DNA of 64,000 nt from Pomacea canaliculata (lineage: Eukaryota; Mollusca; Gastropoda; Architaenioglossa; Ampullariidae): assembly GCF_003073045.1 (NCBI RefSeq), contig NC_037600.1:17252352-17316351 (forward strand), given 5' to 3'. Numbering within the stretch: position 1 is the first letter of the stretch; each line of letters starts with the position of its first letter. A program made the position numbers and the translations under genes. Positions 1 through 10,590 of the stretch are shown here, in pieces. The notes under the pieces are model-generated. The model saw only the letters and a list, made by a program, of their open reading frames with translations. It was not told where the DNA came from and made no database searches.

Positions 1-3000
1 AGCCAGTGAGTGTGTGTGTCTCTGTTGTTGGCTTTAAATGCATATCAAATTTCCCACTGTGTGTTTCGCTCTATTTTGAATTTAGATTTGTTTTTATGAT
101 TCTGTGTTTTATAGAGTTTTTGGTCAAGGGAAATCACAGATGCCATGGCACTCTGGAGATGGCGAGGAAAGGACAGCATCTTTCTTGAACAGGTGGTGTT
201 AGTGACCAGAAAGTTGTACGGAGAGAGAATGTATTTCCTGTTCATTTATTTTGTTCTAGTTTTGTGCATTTTTTTTGTGATTCGTTCCTTTTCTAGATCT
301 GATTGTGAGTTACTTAAATTAGTTCATCCGCTACCGTATTTTGCTGCTTTCTTTGTCACTCTTTTGTTTTAATTCAGGAGTGACAAGACCCATCGTATCC
401 TTCGATGGTAGCGGTATATCATCATAGAATGAAAACAAAGAATGAAATGTTTTTGGTATCTTTACATGCGATAGACTAACATTCTACTTTAAACTAATAC
501 GTGTGTGTGTGTCCTGTGTTGATGTGGCTTTATGCAATCAAATTTTCATGTGTTTTCGACTCAATTTGATTATTTGTTTTTATGATCTTGTTTATATAGT
601 TTTTTGCAAGGGAAATCACAGATGCATGGCATCCTGAGATGGCGAGGAAAGGACATCTTTGAACGAGTTGTTGTCTATGAAGAAGGTGACTAGAGGTTAG
701 GAGTGTATTGTCGTTTGAATTGTGTTATGTTCTACTTTTTGCATTTTTTTGTGTGTTCGTCTGCCTAAATTAGTTATGTACTGGCTAGCTCCATGGTGTG
801 CGAGAGTAGGATGATTCGCTACCTCGAGTTGTGTCTGGGCTTTCATTATTTTGTTTTTCTTTTGCAAGGGAATCCAGATGATGACTCCTATGATTTTTGC
901 TTTTTTATGTGTTCTCCCTTCTGAAAAGAACATGTGGCTCTTAATCCTTCGATGGAGCGTAATATGGTGAGAAAAAATGAAATCTTTTGGTAATCTTTAC
1001 TAAACGACAAATTCTAACCTTAAGCTAAACTAATCCGTGCGTGGTGTGTGTCTGTGTATGTTGGTTTATAATCAAGATTTACATGATTTTTCGGACTCAA
1101 TTTGGATTTTTTGTAGTTTTATGATCTTGTTGTACTGATAGTTTTTTTGAAGGAATAATCACTGATGCCTGGCTGCCTGGAGGATGGCGAAGGGAAGGAC
1201 AGCATCTTGAGCAGTGTGTTGTTTTTACCAGAAAGTGAGAGAGAGGAATGATGTAATTTTCTTTTATTATTATTTTCTTTTTTTGTTTTTTTGTGTTTTC
1301 TTCTAGCTCCTGGATTGTGTTGCTTAAATTATCTCAGCTGCTACCTTATAATTTTGCTGGCTTTCTTTTTCATGATCTTGTTTAATTGCAGCGATGAAAA
1401 GACCCAGGTATCCTTCGATGGTGGAAGCGTATATCTGTAAGATAGAAGAAAAATGAAATGTTTTGGTATCTTTAAAGATTCTAATCCATTTAACTAACTT
1501 TTACTAATACCGGTGCGGTGTGTTGTGTCTGTGTATGTGGCTTTATGCAATCAAATTTCCATGTGTTTTCGCTGCTGATTTTGATTTTATTGTTTTTTGA
1601 TGATCTGTTTTATATTTTTTGCAGGGGAAATCACCAGATAGCGGCATGGGCACTTCTGTGAATGGTGAGGAAAGGACATGCATCTCTTGACGGTGTTGTT
1701 GTCTATGACCAGAAAGTGACGAGAGGATAAGGCTGTATTCCTTCATTATTTTGTTCTATTGCTTTGCATTTTTTTGTGTTCTCCTTCTAGCTCTGATTGT
1801 GTGCTTAAATAGTCAGGTCACTTGCGGTACTATTTTGCTGGCTTTCTTTTGTTTCAGAAATCTTTGTTATATTAGGAGTGAAAGCAACCGACCCATAAGG
1901 TATCCTCGATGGGAGGATAAGTTATCATTAAAGGAAGAAAAGAAATGATGAAATGTTTTGTGTAATCTTTAGCTAAGACTAAGCCATTCTACTTTAAACT
2001 AATACCGTGCGTGTGTGTGTCTGTGTATGTGGCTTTATGCAATCAAATTTCATGTGTTTTTCGACTCAATTTGAAGTTTATTACCGTTGTTTTTATGATC
2101 TTGATTTAGTATATTTTTTTTGCAAGCGAAATCACAAGATGCACACTGGCACTCCCCCCTGGAGATGGCGAGGAAAGGAACAGCATCTTTGACAGTGTTG
2201 TTGTCTATGACAGAAAGTGACGAGAGTAGGATGTGCATTTCCTATTCTTATTGTGCCCTATTTTTGCATTTTTTTGTCTGTTTCTCTTCTAGCTCTGATG
2301 TGTGCTTAAATTAGTCATCGCTACTAGTTTTGCCCTGGCTTTCTTTTTCAGATTTTGTTTATAGATTCGGAGTGAAAGACCAGGTATCCTTCGTGAGCGT
2401 ACTTATGGTAAAGGAATAAAAAAATGAATGTTTTGGTATGTTTACTAGACTACCATTCTAACTTTAACTAATACCAGGCGTGTTGTGTGTCTGGTGTATG
2501 GGTTTATGCATCAAATTTTCATGTTGTTTTCGGCTCTGCAATTTGATTTTTTGTTTTTTATGATTTGTTTATATATTTGCAAGGGAAATCACAGATCATG
2601 GCACTTCCTGGAGAGTGGCGAGGAAAGACAGCATCTCCTTGACAGTGTTGTTGTCTATGACCAGATAAGATGACCGAGATGGTAGATGTATTCTCTCTGT
2701 TCAATTATTTTGTTTCTATTTTGCACTTTTTTGTGTTCTTTTCTAGCTGATTGGTGTGCTTAATCTTCATGCTACCTAATTTGCTGGCTTCTTTTTCGAA
2801 TCTTGTTCCCTAACTTCCAGGAGTGAAGAAGGACCCAGTATCCTCGATGGAGCGATGATCCCAGGAATCCTTGCGAATGGGCTTGTATCATATTTAGGGA
2901 ATCAGATGCCCATAAATTATGGAAAGACAGAAAGTGCGGAGCGTAGGATGTATATGTATTTGTGCTCTATTTTTGCATAGTCTGATTGTGGGTGCTTAAT

Positions 3001-5096
3001 TGTCTCGTACTACTTTTTTCAGAAGGATTCAGAGGTGAAAGACCAGGTTCTTCGATGGGAGCGTATATCAGCATCTTTAAACTAATACGTGCGTGCTGTG
3101 TTGTGGCTTTATGCAATGTTTCATGTGTCGACTGAATCACAGATTGATGGCCTCCTGAATGGGATTCTTGCTTTATGACCGAAATGACGAGAGGGTAGCG
3201 GATGGTATTCTCATTTCAATTATTGTTGTTCGTATTTTTTGCGAGCATGTGCTTAATTAGTTGATTATCTTGTTTAATTCAGGAGTGACCAGCGATTGGG
3301 AGCGTATTATTAAAGGAAGGAAATATTTAGTAAGACTAACCATTTAACCGTTTTATACGTCGGCTTATGCAATCAATCACATTTGAATTATATATTTTTT
3401 GCAAGGGAATACATGCAGGCACTTCCTGGAGATGCGAGAAAGGACAGCATCTCTTGACAGTGTTGTTGTCTATGACCAGAAAGTGAACGAGAGGTAGGAT
3501 GTATTTCCTTTCATTATTTGTTTCTATTTTTGCATTTTTTTGTGTTTCCTTCTAGCTCTGATTGTGTGCTTAATTAGTCATCGCTACCTATTTTGCTGCT
3601 TTCTTTTTCAAGAATCTTTGTTATTCAGGAGTGAAAGACCCAGGTATCCTTCGATGGGAGCGTAAATCATTAAAGGAAGAAAAAATGAAATGTTTTGGTA
3701 TCTTTACTAAAGACTAACCATTCTAACTTTAAACTAATACCGTGCGTGTGTGTGTCTGTGTATGTGGCTTTATGCAATCAAATTTCATGTGTTTTCGGTC
3801 TATTTGATTATTTGTTTTTTGGTTTTTATGATCTGGTCTTATAGTAGTGTTTTTTGCAAGGGAATCACAGATGCATGGCACTCCTGGAGATGGTGAGGAA
3901 AGGACAGCATCTCTTGACAGTGTTTGTTGTCTATGACCAGAAAGTGACGAGAGGTAGATGTATTTCCTTTCATGTTTTTGTTCTATTTTTTGCATTTTTT
4001 TGTGTTCTCCTTCTAGCTCTGATGTGTGCTTAAATTAGTCATCGCTACCTATTTGCTGGCTTTCTTTTTCAGAATCTTTGTTTAATCAGGAGTGAAAAGA
4101 CCCAGGTATCCTTCGATGGGAGCGTATATCATTAAAGGAAGAAAAAAATGAAATGTTTGGTATCTTTACTAAGACTAACCATTCTAACCTTTAAACTAAT
4201 ACCGTGCGTGTGTGTGTCTGTGTATGTGGCTTTAATGCAATCAAATTTCCATGTGTTTTCGACTCAATTTTGATTATTTGTTTTTATGATCTTGTTTATA
4301 TATTTTTTGCAAGGGAAATCACAGATGCCATGGCACTCCTGGAGATGGCGAGGAAAGGACAGCAATCTCTTGACAGTGTTGTTGTCTATGACCAGAAAGT
4401 GACGAGAGGTAGGAATGTATTTCCTTTCATTATTTTGCTCTATTTTTTGCATTTTTTTGTGTTTCTCCTTCTAGCTCTGATTGTGTGCTTAAATTAGTCA
4501 TCGCTACCTATTTTGCTGGCTTTCTTTTTCAGAATCTTTGTTTAATTCAGGAGTGAAAAGACCCAGGTATCCTTCGATGGGAGCGTATATCATTAAAGGA
4601 AGAAAAAATGAAATGTTTTGGTATCTTTACTAAAGACTAACCATTCTAACCTTTAAACTAATACCGTGCGTGTGTGTGTCTGTGTATGTGGCTTTATGCA
4701 ATCAAATTTCCATGTGTTTTCGACTCAATTTGATTTTTTTTTTATGATCTTGTTTATATATTTTTTGCAAGGGAAATCACAGATGCCATGGCACTCTGGA
4801 GATGGGAGGAAAGGACAGCATCTCTTGACAGTGTTGTTGTCTATGACCAGAAAGTGACGAGAGGTAGGATGTATTTCTTTCATTATTTTGTTCTATTTTT
4901 GCATTTTTGTGTTCTCCTTCGAGCTCTGATTGTGTGCTTATTCATCGCTACCTATTTGCTGGCTTTCTTTTTCAGAATCTTTGTCAGAGTGAAAAGACCC
5001 AGTATCTTCGATGGGGGTATATCATTAAAGGAGAAAAATATGAAATGTTTTTGTAATCTTTACTAAAGACTAACCATTCTAACTTTAAACTAATAC
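1..5096 (+). repeat. Degenerate tandem array of the 457-bp satellite, left arm
   Basis: About 11 units are recognisable by the recurring gtgtgtctgtgtatgtggc segment (near 500, 1035, 1515, 2010, 2480, 3090, 3745, 4204 and 4666) and by the block starting ggaaatcacagatgccatgg. Copies at 3430-5096 are fairly clean. Copies at 1-3430 carry many small insertions and deletions, and 2850-3430 is reduced to short mismatched pieces. The same unit is almost invariant in the right arm. The pattern could be old divergent copies at an array edge or poor consensus sequence at a contig edge. The unit is in the orientation whose splice-like signals read on the plus strand. Confidence 0.85.
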
Positions 5097-5874
5097 CGTG
5101 CATGTGTGTATCTGTTTACAGGCTTTTTCTCAGTCTCTCTTCAATGATGTTCCCACAAGCGATGCGAAGAACCTAGATGTGTCGACTCCTTTGGATTTTT
5201 ACCATTAAAGGGAATTAAAAAATGAAAAATTTGTTAGCGTCTTTTCTAAACACTAACCATTCTTAGCTGTAAGTTAATGCCGTCTCTATGCTTGTAAAAG
5301 AACATCTTGTCGATCAAAAGCTTAAAAGATTAATACTTACCTGTCCTATGTTTAAACTGTGCGAAAGCAAGTACTTTTAGTGTTTTGTTACGTCGATCTT
5401 CCATGTAGGTCCTTTGTTGGAATGAGCTTTCTCTGTCGATATCTTTAGCGTTTGCTGCTTCATGTGTCAGCGTTATGGTATTAGGGCTAACTTGTGCTCG
5501 CCTTAAGCCCGCTGCTTTTGCTGCAGCTGTACAGGCCACGCGGCACGCTTATTGTGAAATTGCCTAGTCTGTAAACTGTAAAGGGTTTCATGTTGCTTCC
5601 CGAAATCGAAAACAGAGGCAACCATTAAGCGTGAGCGCGCGGAATCTGGCATCTGGCATTAATCGCCGTGGGCGGTTCCCCAGGAGCACCTTCTGCTGCA
5701 AGCTTCATTTCTTACTCGGCACCTGTTAAAAAAAACGACCGTCTACCTATGTTTGTAGTCCGCCAGTTGCGTTTGTTTACTTCTACATGTATTACGTCTT
5801 CTCCGTTTTCCTCGTATGCTACATGTTCAACTTAATTGTGATCTCGCTGGACGTTTTGTGCTCATCATCTGTGT
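5097..5874. repeat. Single-copy inner segment of the left palindrome arm
   Basis: This segment of about 780 bp separates the satellite from the palindrome centre and is repeated in reverse at 9812-10590. It begins with a tttacag-type acceptor-like signal at 5115-5121, followed by a short open stretch to a stop near 5209. It also contains a splice-donor-like signal (acag-gtaagt) on the minus strand near 5342. A short open frame on the minus strand (5330-5539) has no ATG and opens only from GTG, so I do not call a gene. No protein family was recognised. Confidence 0.6.
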
Positions 5875-5889
5875 CATCGTCCGCTTTTG

Positions 5890-6012
5890 TGGGACAAACA
5901 GTTTCGGCAAACAGTTTCCCGTTGTCGTTCATGTCTCCTAGACCGTGCTTCTTCATATCCTGTATTGTCTGCTCCAATCTTAGCATTGAAGTCTCCAATG
6001 CTGCGATCTGGA
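5890..6012 (-). pseudogene. RTE-type LINE endonuclease fragment
   Basis: Read on the minus strand, the segment encodes GDFNAKIGADNTGYEE, and in a neighbouring frame GLGDMNDNGKLFAET. This is the conserved phosphate/metal-binding DFNA block and following loop of apurinic-type endonuclease domains in RTE-like non-LTR retrotransposons. The two pieces are in different frames, so at least one frameshift is present. Only about 40 residues remain. It lies in the spacer between the palindrome arms, directly against the first unit of the heat-shock-element array, and is not duplicated in the arms. It is dead and has no start or promoter. Confidence 0.75.
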
Positions 6013-7910
6013 GAATTTGGATGTTTAGAAAAAATCTTTTTCTCCCGAACACGGAGTTTTACTAAGGCAGGAAGGTTTTCCAAGCAATTGCAGTCATTTC
6101 CAATGTAAAACTCAGTAAGCAGGAGGAAAATAAAAGAAAAAAAAAAATATAATCGAAATTTCTAGAAAAATCATTCTTGATGGCTACAATATGGATGTTT
6201 TGAAAAAATCTTTTTCTCCCGAACACGGAGTTTTACTAAGGCAGGAAGGTTTTCCAAGCAATTGCAGTCATTTCCAATGTAAAACTCAGTAAGCAGGAGG
6301 GAAAAAAAAAAATTCAATCGAACTTTCTAGAAAGTTCTTTCCTGATGGCTAGAATATGGATGTTTTGAAAAAATCTTTTTCTCCCGAACACGGAGTTTTA
6401 CTAAGGCAAGAAGGTTTTCCAAGCAATTGCAGTCATTTCCAATGTAAAACTCAGTAAGCAGGAGGAATACAAAAACAAAAAACAAAACCCCCCCCAAAAA
6501 AAAAAATTCTATCGAACTTTCTGGAAAGTTCTTTCATCATGGCTACAATATGGATGTTTTGAAAAAATCTTTTTTCTCCGAACACGGCGTTTTACTAAGG
6601 CAGGAAGGTTTTGCAAGCAATTGCAGTCATTTCCAATGTAAAACTCAGTAAGCAGGAGGAAAACAAACAACAAAAAAAAAAAAAAAAAATTTCAATCGAA
6701 CTTTCTAGAAAGTTCTTTCTGATGGCTAGAATATGGATGTTTTGAAAAAATCTTTTCTCCCGAACACGGAGTTTTACTAAGGCAGGAAGGTTCCAAGCAA
6801 TTGCAGTCATTTCCAATGTAAAACTCAGTAAGCAGGAGGAAAACAAAAGAAAAAAAAAAATATAATCGAAATTTCTAGAAAAATCATTCTTGATGGCTAC
6901 AATATGGATGTTTTGAAAAAATCTTTTTCTCCCGAACACGGAGTTTTACTAAGGCAGGAAGGTTTTCCAAGCAATTGCAGTCATTTCCAATGTAAAACTC
7001 AGTAAGCAGGAGGGAAAAAAAAAAATTCAATCGAACTTTCTAGAAAGTTCTTTCATCATGGCTACAATATGGATGTTTTGAAAAAATCTTTTTCTCCCGA
7101 ACACGGAGTTTTACTAAGGCAGGAAGGTTTTCCAAAGCAATTGCAGTCATTTCCAATGTAAAACTCAGTAAGCAGGAGGAATACAAAAACAAAAAACAAA
7201 ACCCCCCCAAAAAAAAAAAATTCTATCGAACTTTCTGGAAAGTTCTTTCATCATGGCTACAATATGGATGTTTTGAAAAAATCTTTTTCTCCCGAACACG
7301 TTTTACTAAGGCAGGAAGGTTTTCCAAGCAATTGCAGTCATTTCCAATGTAAAACTCAGTAAGCAGGAGGAAAACAAACAAACAAAAAAAAAAAAAAAAA
7401 TTTCAATCGAACTTTCTAGAAAGTTCTTTTCTGATGGCTAGAATATGGATGTTTTGAAAAAGTCTTTTTCTCCCGAACACGGAGTTTTACTAAGGCAGGA
7501 AGGTTTTCCAAGCAATTGCAGTCATTTCCAATGTAAAACTCAGTAAGCAGGAGGAAAACAAAAATAAAAAAAAAAAAAAAAAAAAAAATTTCAATCGACT
7601 TTCTAGAAAGTTTTTTCTGATGGCTAGAATATGATGTTTTGAAAAATCTTTTTCTCCCGAACACGGAGTTTTACTAAGGCAGGAGGTTTTTCCAAGCAAT
7701 TGCAGTCATTTCCAATGTAAAACTCAGTAAGCAGGAGGAAAAAAAAAAAAAAATCAATCGAAATTTCTAGAAAAATCATTCTTGATGGCTACAATATGGA
7801 TGTTTTCAAAAAATCTTTTTCTCCCGAACAAGGAGTTTTACTAAGGCAGGAAGGTTTTCCAAGCAATTGCAGTCATTTCCAATGTAAAACTCAGTAAGCA
7901 GAGGAAAACA

Positions 7911-7941
<31 letters not shown>

Positions 7942-8085
7942 CGAAATTTCTAGAAAGTTCTTTTGTGATGGCTAGAATATGGATGTTTTGAAAAAATCTT
8001 TTTCTCCCGAACACGTTTTACTAAGGAAGGAAGGTTTTCCAAGCAATTGCAGTCATTTCCAATGTAAAACTCAGTAAGCAGGAGG

Positions 8086-8121
<36 letters not shown>

Positions 8122-9811
8122 ATCGAACTTTCTAGAAAGTTCTTTTCTGATGGCTAGAATATGGATGTTTTGAAAAAATCTTTTTCTCCCGAACACGGAG
8201 TTTTACTAAGGCAGGAAGGTTTTCCAAGCAATTGCAGTCATTTCCAATGTAAAACTCAGTAAGCAGGAGGAAAACAAAAAACAAAAAAAAAAAAAAAAAA
8301 AAATATAATCGAAATTTCTAGAAAAATCATTCTTGATGGCTGGAATTTGGATGTTTTGAAAAAATCTTTTTCTCCCGAACACGGCATTTTACTAAGGCAG
8401 GAAGGTTTTCCAAGCAATTGCAGTCATTTCCAATGTAAAACTCAGTAAGCAGGAGGAAGAAAAAAAAAAAAAAAAAAAAAAAAATTTCAATCGAACTTTC
8501 TAGAAAGTTCTTTTCTGATGGCTAGAATATGGATGTTTGAAAAATCTTTTCTCTCCGAACACGGAGTTTTTACTAAGGCAGGAAGGTTTTGCAAGCAATT
8601 GCAGTCATTTCCAATGTAAAACTCAGTAGCAGGAGGAAAAAAAAAAAAAAATCAATCGAATTTCTAGAAAATCATTCTTGATGGCTACAATATGGATGTT
8701 TTGAAAAAAAATCTTTTTCTCCCGAACAAGGAGTTTTACTAAGGCAGGAAGGTTTTCCAAGCAATTGCAGTCATTTCCAATGTAAAACTCAGTAAGCAGA
8801 GAAACAAACAAAAAAAAAAAAAAAAAAAAAAATCAATCGAAATTTCTTAGAAAGTTCTTTTCTGATGGCTAGAATATGGATGTTTTGAAAAAATCTTTTC
8901 TCCGAACACGGAGTTTTACTAAGCAGGAAGGTTTTTCCAAGCAATTGCAGTCATTTCCAATGTAAAACTCAGTAAGCAGGAGGAAAACAAAAAAAAAAAA
9001 AAAAAAAAAAAAATTTTCAATCGAACTTTCTAGAAAGTTCTTTTCTGATGGCTAGAATATGGATGTTTGAAAAAATCTTTTTCTCCCGAACACGTTTTTA
9101 CTAAGGCAGGAAGTTTTCCAAGCATTGCAGTCATTTCCAATGTAAAACTCAGTAAGCAGGAGGAAAACAAAAAAAAAAAAAAATTTCAATCGAACTTTCT
9201 AGAAAGTTCTTTTCTGATGGCTAGAATTGGAGTTTTGAAAAAATCTTTTTCTCCCGAACACTGTTTTTACTAAGGCAAGGAAGTTTTCCAAGCAATTTGC
9301 AGTCATTTCCAATGTAAAAGCTCAGTAAGCAGGAGGAAAACAAAAAAAAAAAAAAAAAAAATTTTTCAATCAGAACTTTCTAGAAAGTTCTTTCATCATG
9401 GCTACAATATGGATGTTTTGAAAAATTTTTCTCCCGAACACGGGGTTTACTAAGGCAGGAAGGTTTTGCAAGCAATTGCAGTCATTTCCAATTTTAAACT
9501 CAGTAAGCAGGAGGAAAACAAAAATTAAAAAAAAAAAAAAAAAAAAAAATTCAATCGAACTTTCTAGGAAGTTCTTTCATCATGGCTACAATATGGATGT
9601 TTTGAAAAAATCTTTTTCTCCCGAACACGGAGTTTTACTAAGGCAGGAAGGTTTTCCAAGCAATTGCAGTCATTTCCAATGTAAAACTCAGTAAGCAGGA
9701 GGAAAACAAAAATAAAAAAAAAAAAAAAAAAAAAAATTCAATCGAACTTTCTAGGAAGTTCTTTCATCATGGCTACAATATGGATGTTTTGAAAAAATCT
9801 TTTTCTCCCGA
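6013..9811 (+). repeat. Tandem array of about 21 A-rich units, each with a heat shock element
   Basis: The unit, about 150-195 bp, contains in order: tggatgttttgaaaaaatc; ctcccgaacacggagtttta; a segment with caagcaattgcagtc; gtaaaactcagtaagcagga; a poly-A tract of about 10-30 bases; and a GAA/TTC palindrome followed by ttctgatggct or ttcatcatggct. Length differences come mostly from the A tract. The motif gagttttac near the start of the unit is complementary to gtaaaactc about 50 bases later, so each unit can form a 9-bp stem. The array occupies the centre of the large palindrome and ends abruptly where the right arm begins (9812). The small ORFs inside are products of the periodicity and are not genes. 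Confidence 0.9.
6320..6337. promoter_or_regulatory. Perfect four-block heat shock element (first clean copy in array)
   Basis: The sequence is GAACTTTCTAGAAAGTTC, a perfect 18-bp palindrome that parses as GAA-ct-TTC-ta-GAA-ag-TTC with exact 5-bp spacing. This is the consensus target of trimeric heat shock factor. The same 18-mer recurs at 6698, 7033, 7409, 8125, 8493, 9023, 9192 and 9373 (start positions). Variants keeping all four blocks occur near 6513, 7228 and 7944. Others, near 6154, 6870, 7757 and 8308, keep three blocks. Whether heat shock factor binds here is inference. Confidence 0.7.
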
Positions 9812-10590
9812 ACACAGATGATGAGCACAAAACGTCCAGCGAGATCACAATTAAGTTGAACATGTAGCATACGAGGAAAACGGAGAAGACGTAATACATG
9901 TAGAAGTAAACAAACGCAACTGGCGGACTACAAACATAGGTAGACGGTCGTTTTTTTTAACAGGTGCCGAGTAAGAAATGAAGCTTGAAGCAGAAGGTGC
10001 TCCTGGGGAACCGCCCACGGCGATTAATGCCAGATGCCAGATTCCGCGCGCTCACGCTGAATGGTTGCCTCTGTTTTCGATTTCGGGAAGCAACATTAAA
10101 CCCTTTACAGTTTACAGACTAGGCAATTTCACAATAAGCGTGCCGCGTGGCCTGTACAGCTGCAGCGAAAGCAGCGGGCTTAAGACGAGCACAAGTTAGC
10201 CCTAATACCATAACGCTGACACATGAAGCAGCAAACGCTAAAGATATCGACAGAGAAAGCTCATTCCAAAAAAGGACCTACATGGAAGATCGACGGAACA
10301 AAACACTAAAAGTACTTGCTTTCGCACAGTTTAAACATAGGACAGGTAAGTATTAATCTTTTAAGCTTTTGATCGACAAGATGTTCTTTTACAAGCATAG
10401 AGACGGCATTAACTTACAGCTAAGAATGGTTAGTGTTTAGAAAAGACGCTAACAAATTTTCATTTTTTAATTCCTTTAATGGTAAAAATCCAAAGGAGTC
10501 GACACATCTAGGTCTTCGCATCGCTTGTGGGACATCATTGAAGAAAGACTGAGAAAAAGCCTGTAAACAGATACACACATGCACGGTATT
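9812..10590. repeat. Single-copy inner segment of the right palindrome arm
   Basis: This is the reverse-complement partner of 5097-5874. On the plus strand it has a polypyrimidine plus acag acceptor-like signal ending at 9962 and a donor-like acag-gtaagt at 10345. All three frames after the acceptor are closed within about 20 bases, so a coding exon is not supported. A 69-codon open frame at 10147-10356 begins with GTG, not ATG. Known substitutions against the left arm include aaaaaa for aacaaa near 10270 and tga for taa near 10060. Confidence 0.6.

Larger units (their letters stand above)
1..5874. repeat. Left arm of giant inverted repeat (palindrome)
   Basis: Read as reverse complement, this arm matches 9812 onward. 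The inner boundary is sharp: the bases up to 5874 pair with 9812 and the match stops at 5875/9811. Anchors seen on both sides include the motif ctcatcatctgtg at 5861-5873 and its complement at 9813-9825, and the block around 5330-5540 against 10147-10356. Near the centre the arms differ by scattered substitutions and 1-nt indels, roughly 1%. The left arm runs off the window at base 1, so its full length is unknown. It carries 457-bp satellite units in the orientation opposite to those of the right arm. Confidence 0.9.

Noticed and set aside
1..60. Telomere-like or simple-repeat start because of tg-rich text
   Set aside because: The tgtgtgtct segment is part of the 457-bp unit, not a telomeric repeat.
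10147..10356. 69-codon open frame in the inner palindrome segment (also mirrored at 5330-5539)
   Set aside because: It opens from GTG, has no ATG and matches no domain. The donor-like signal at its end is not enough to call an exon.
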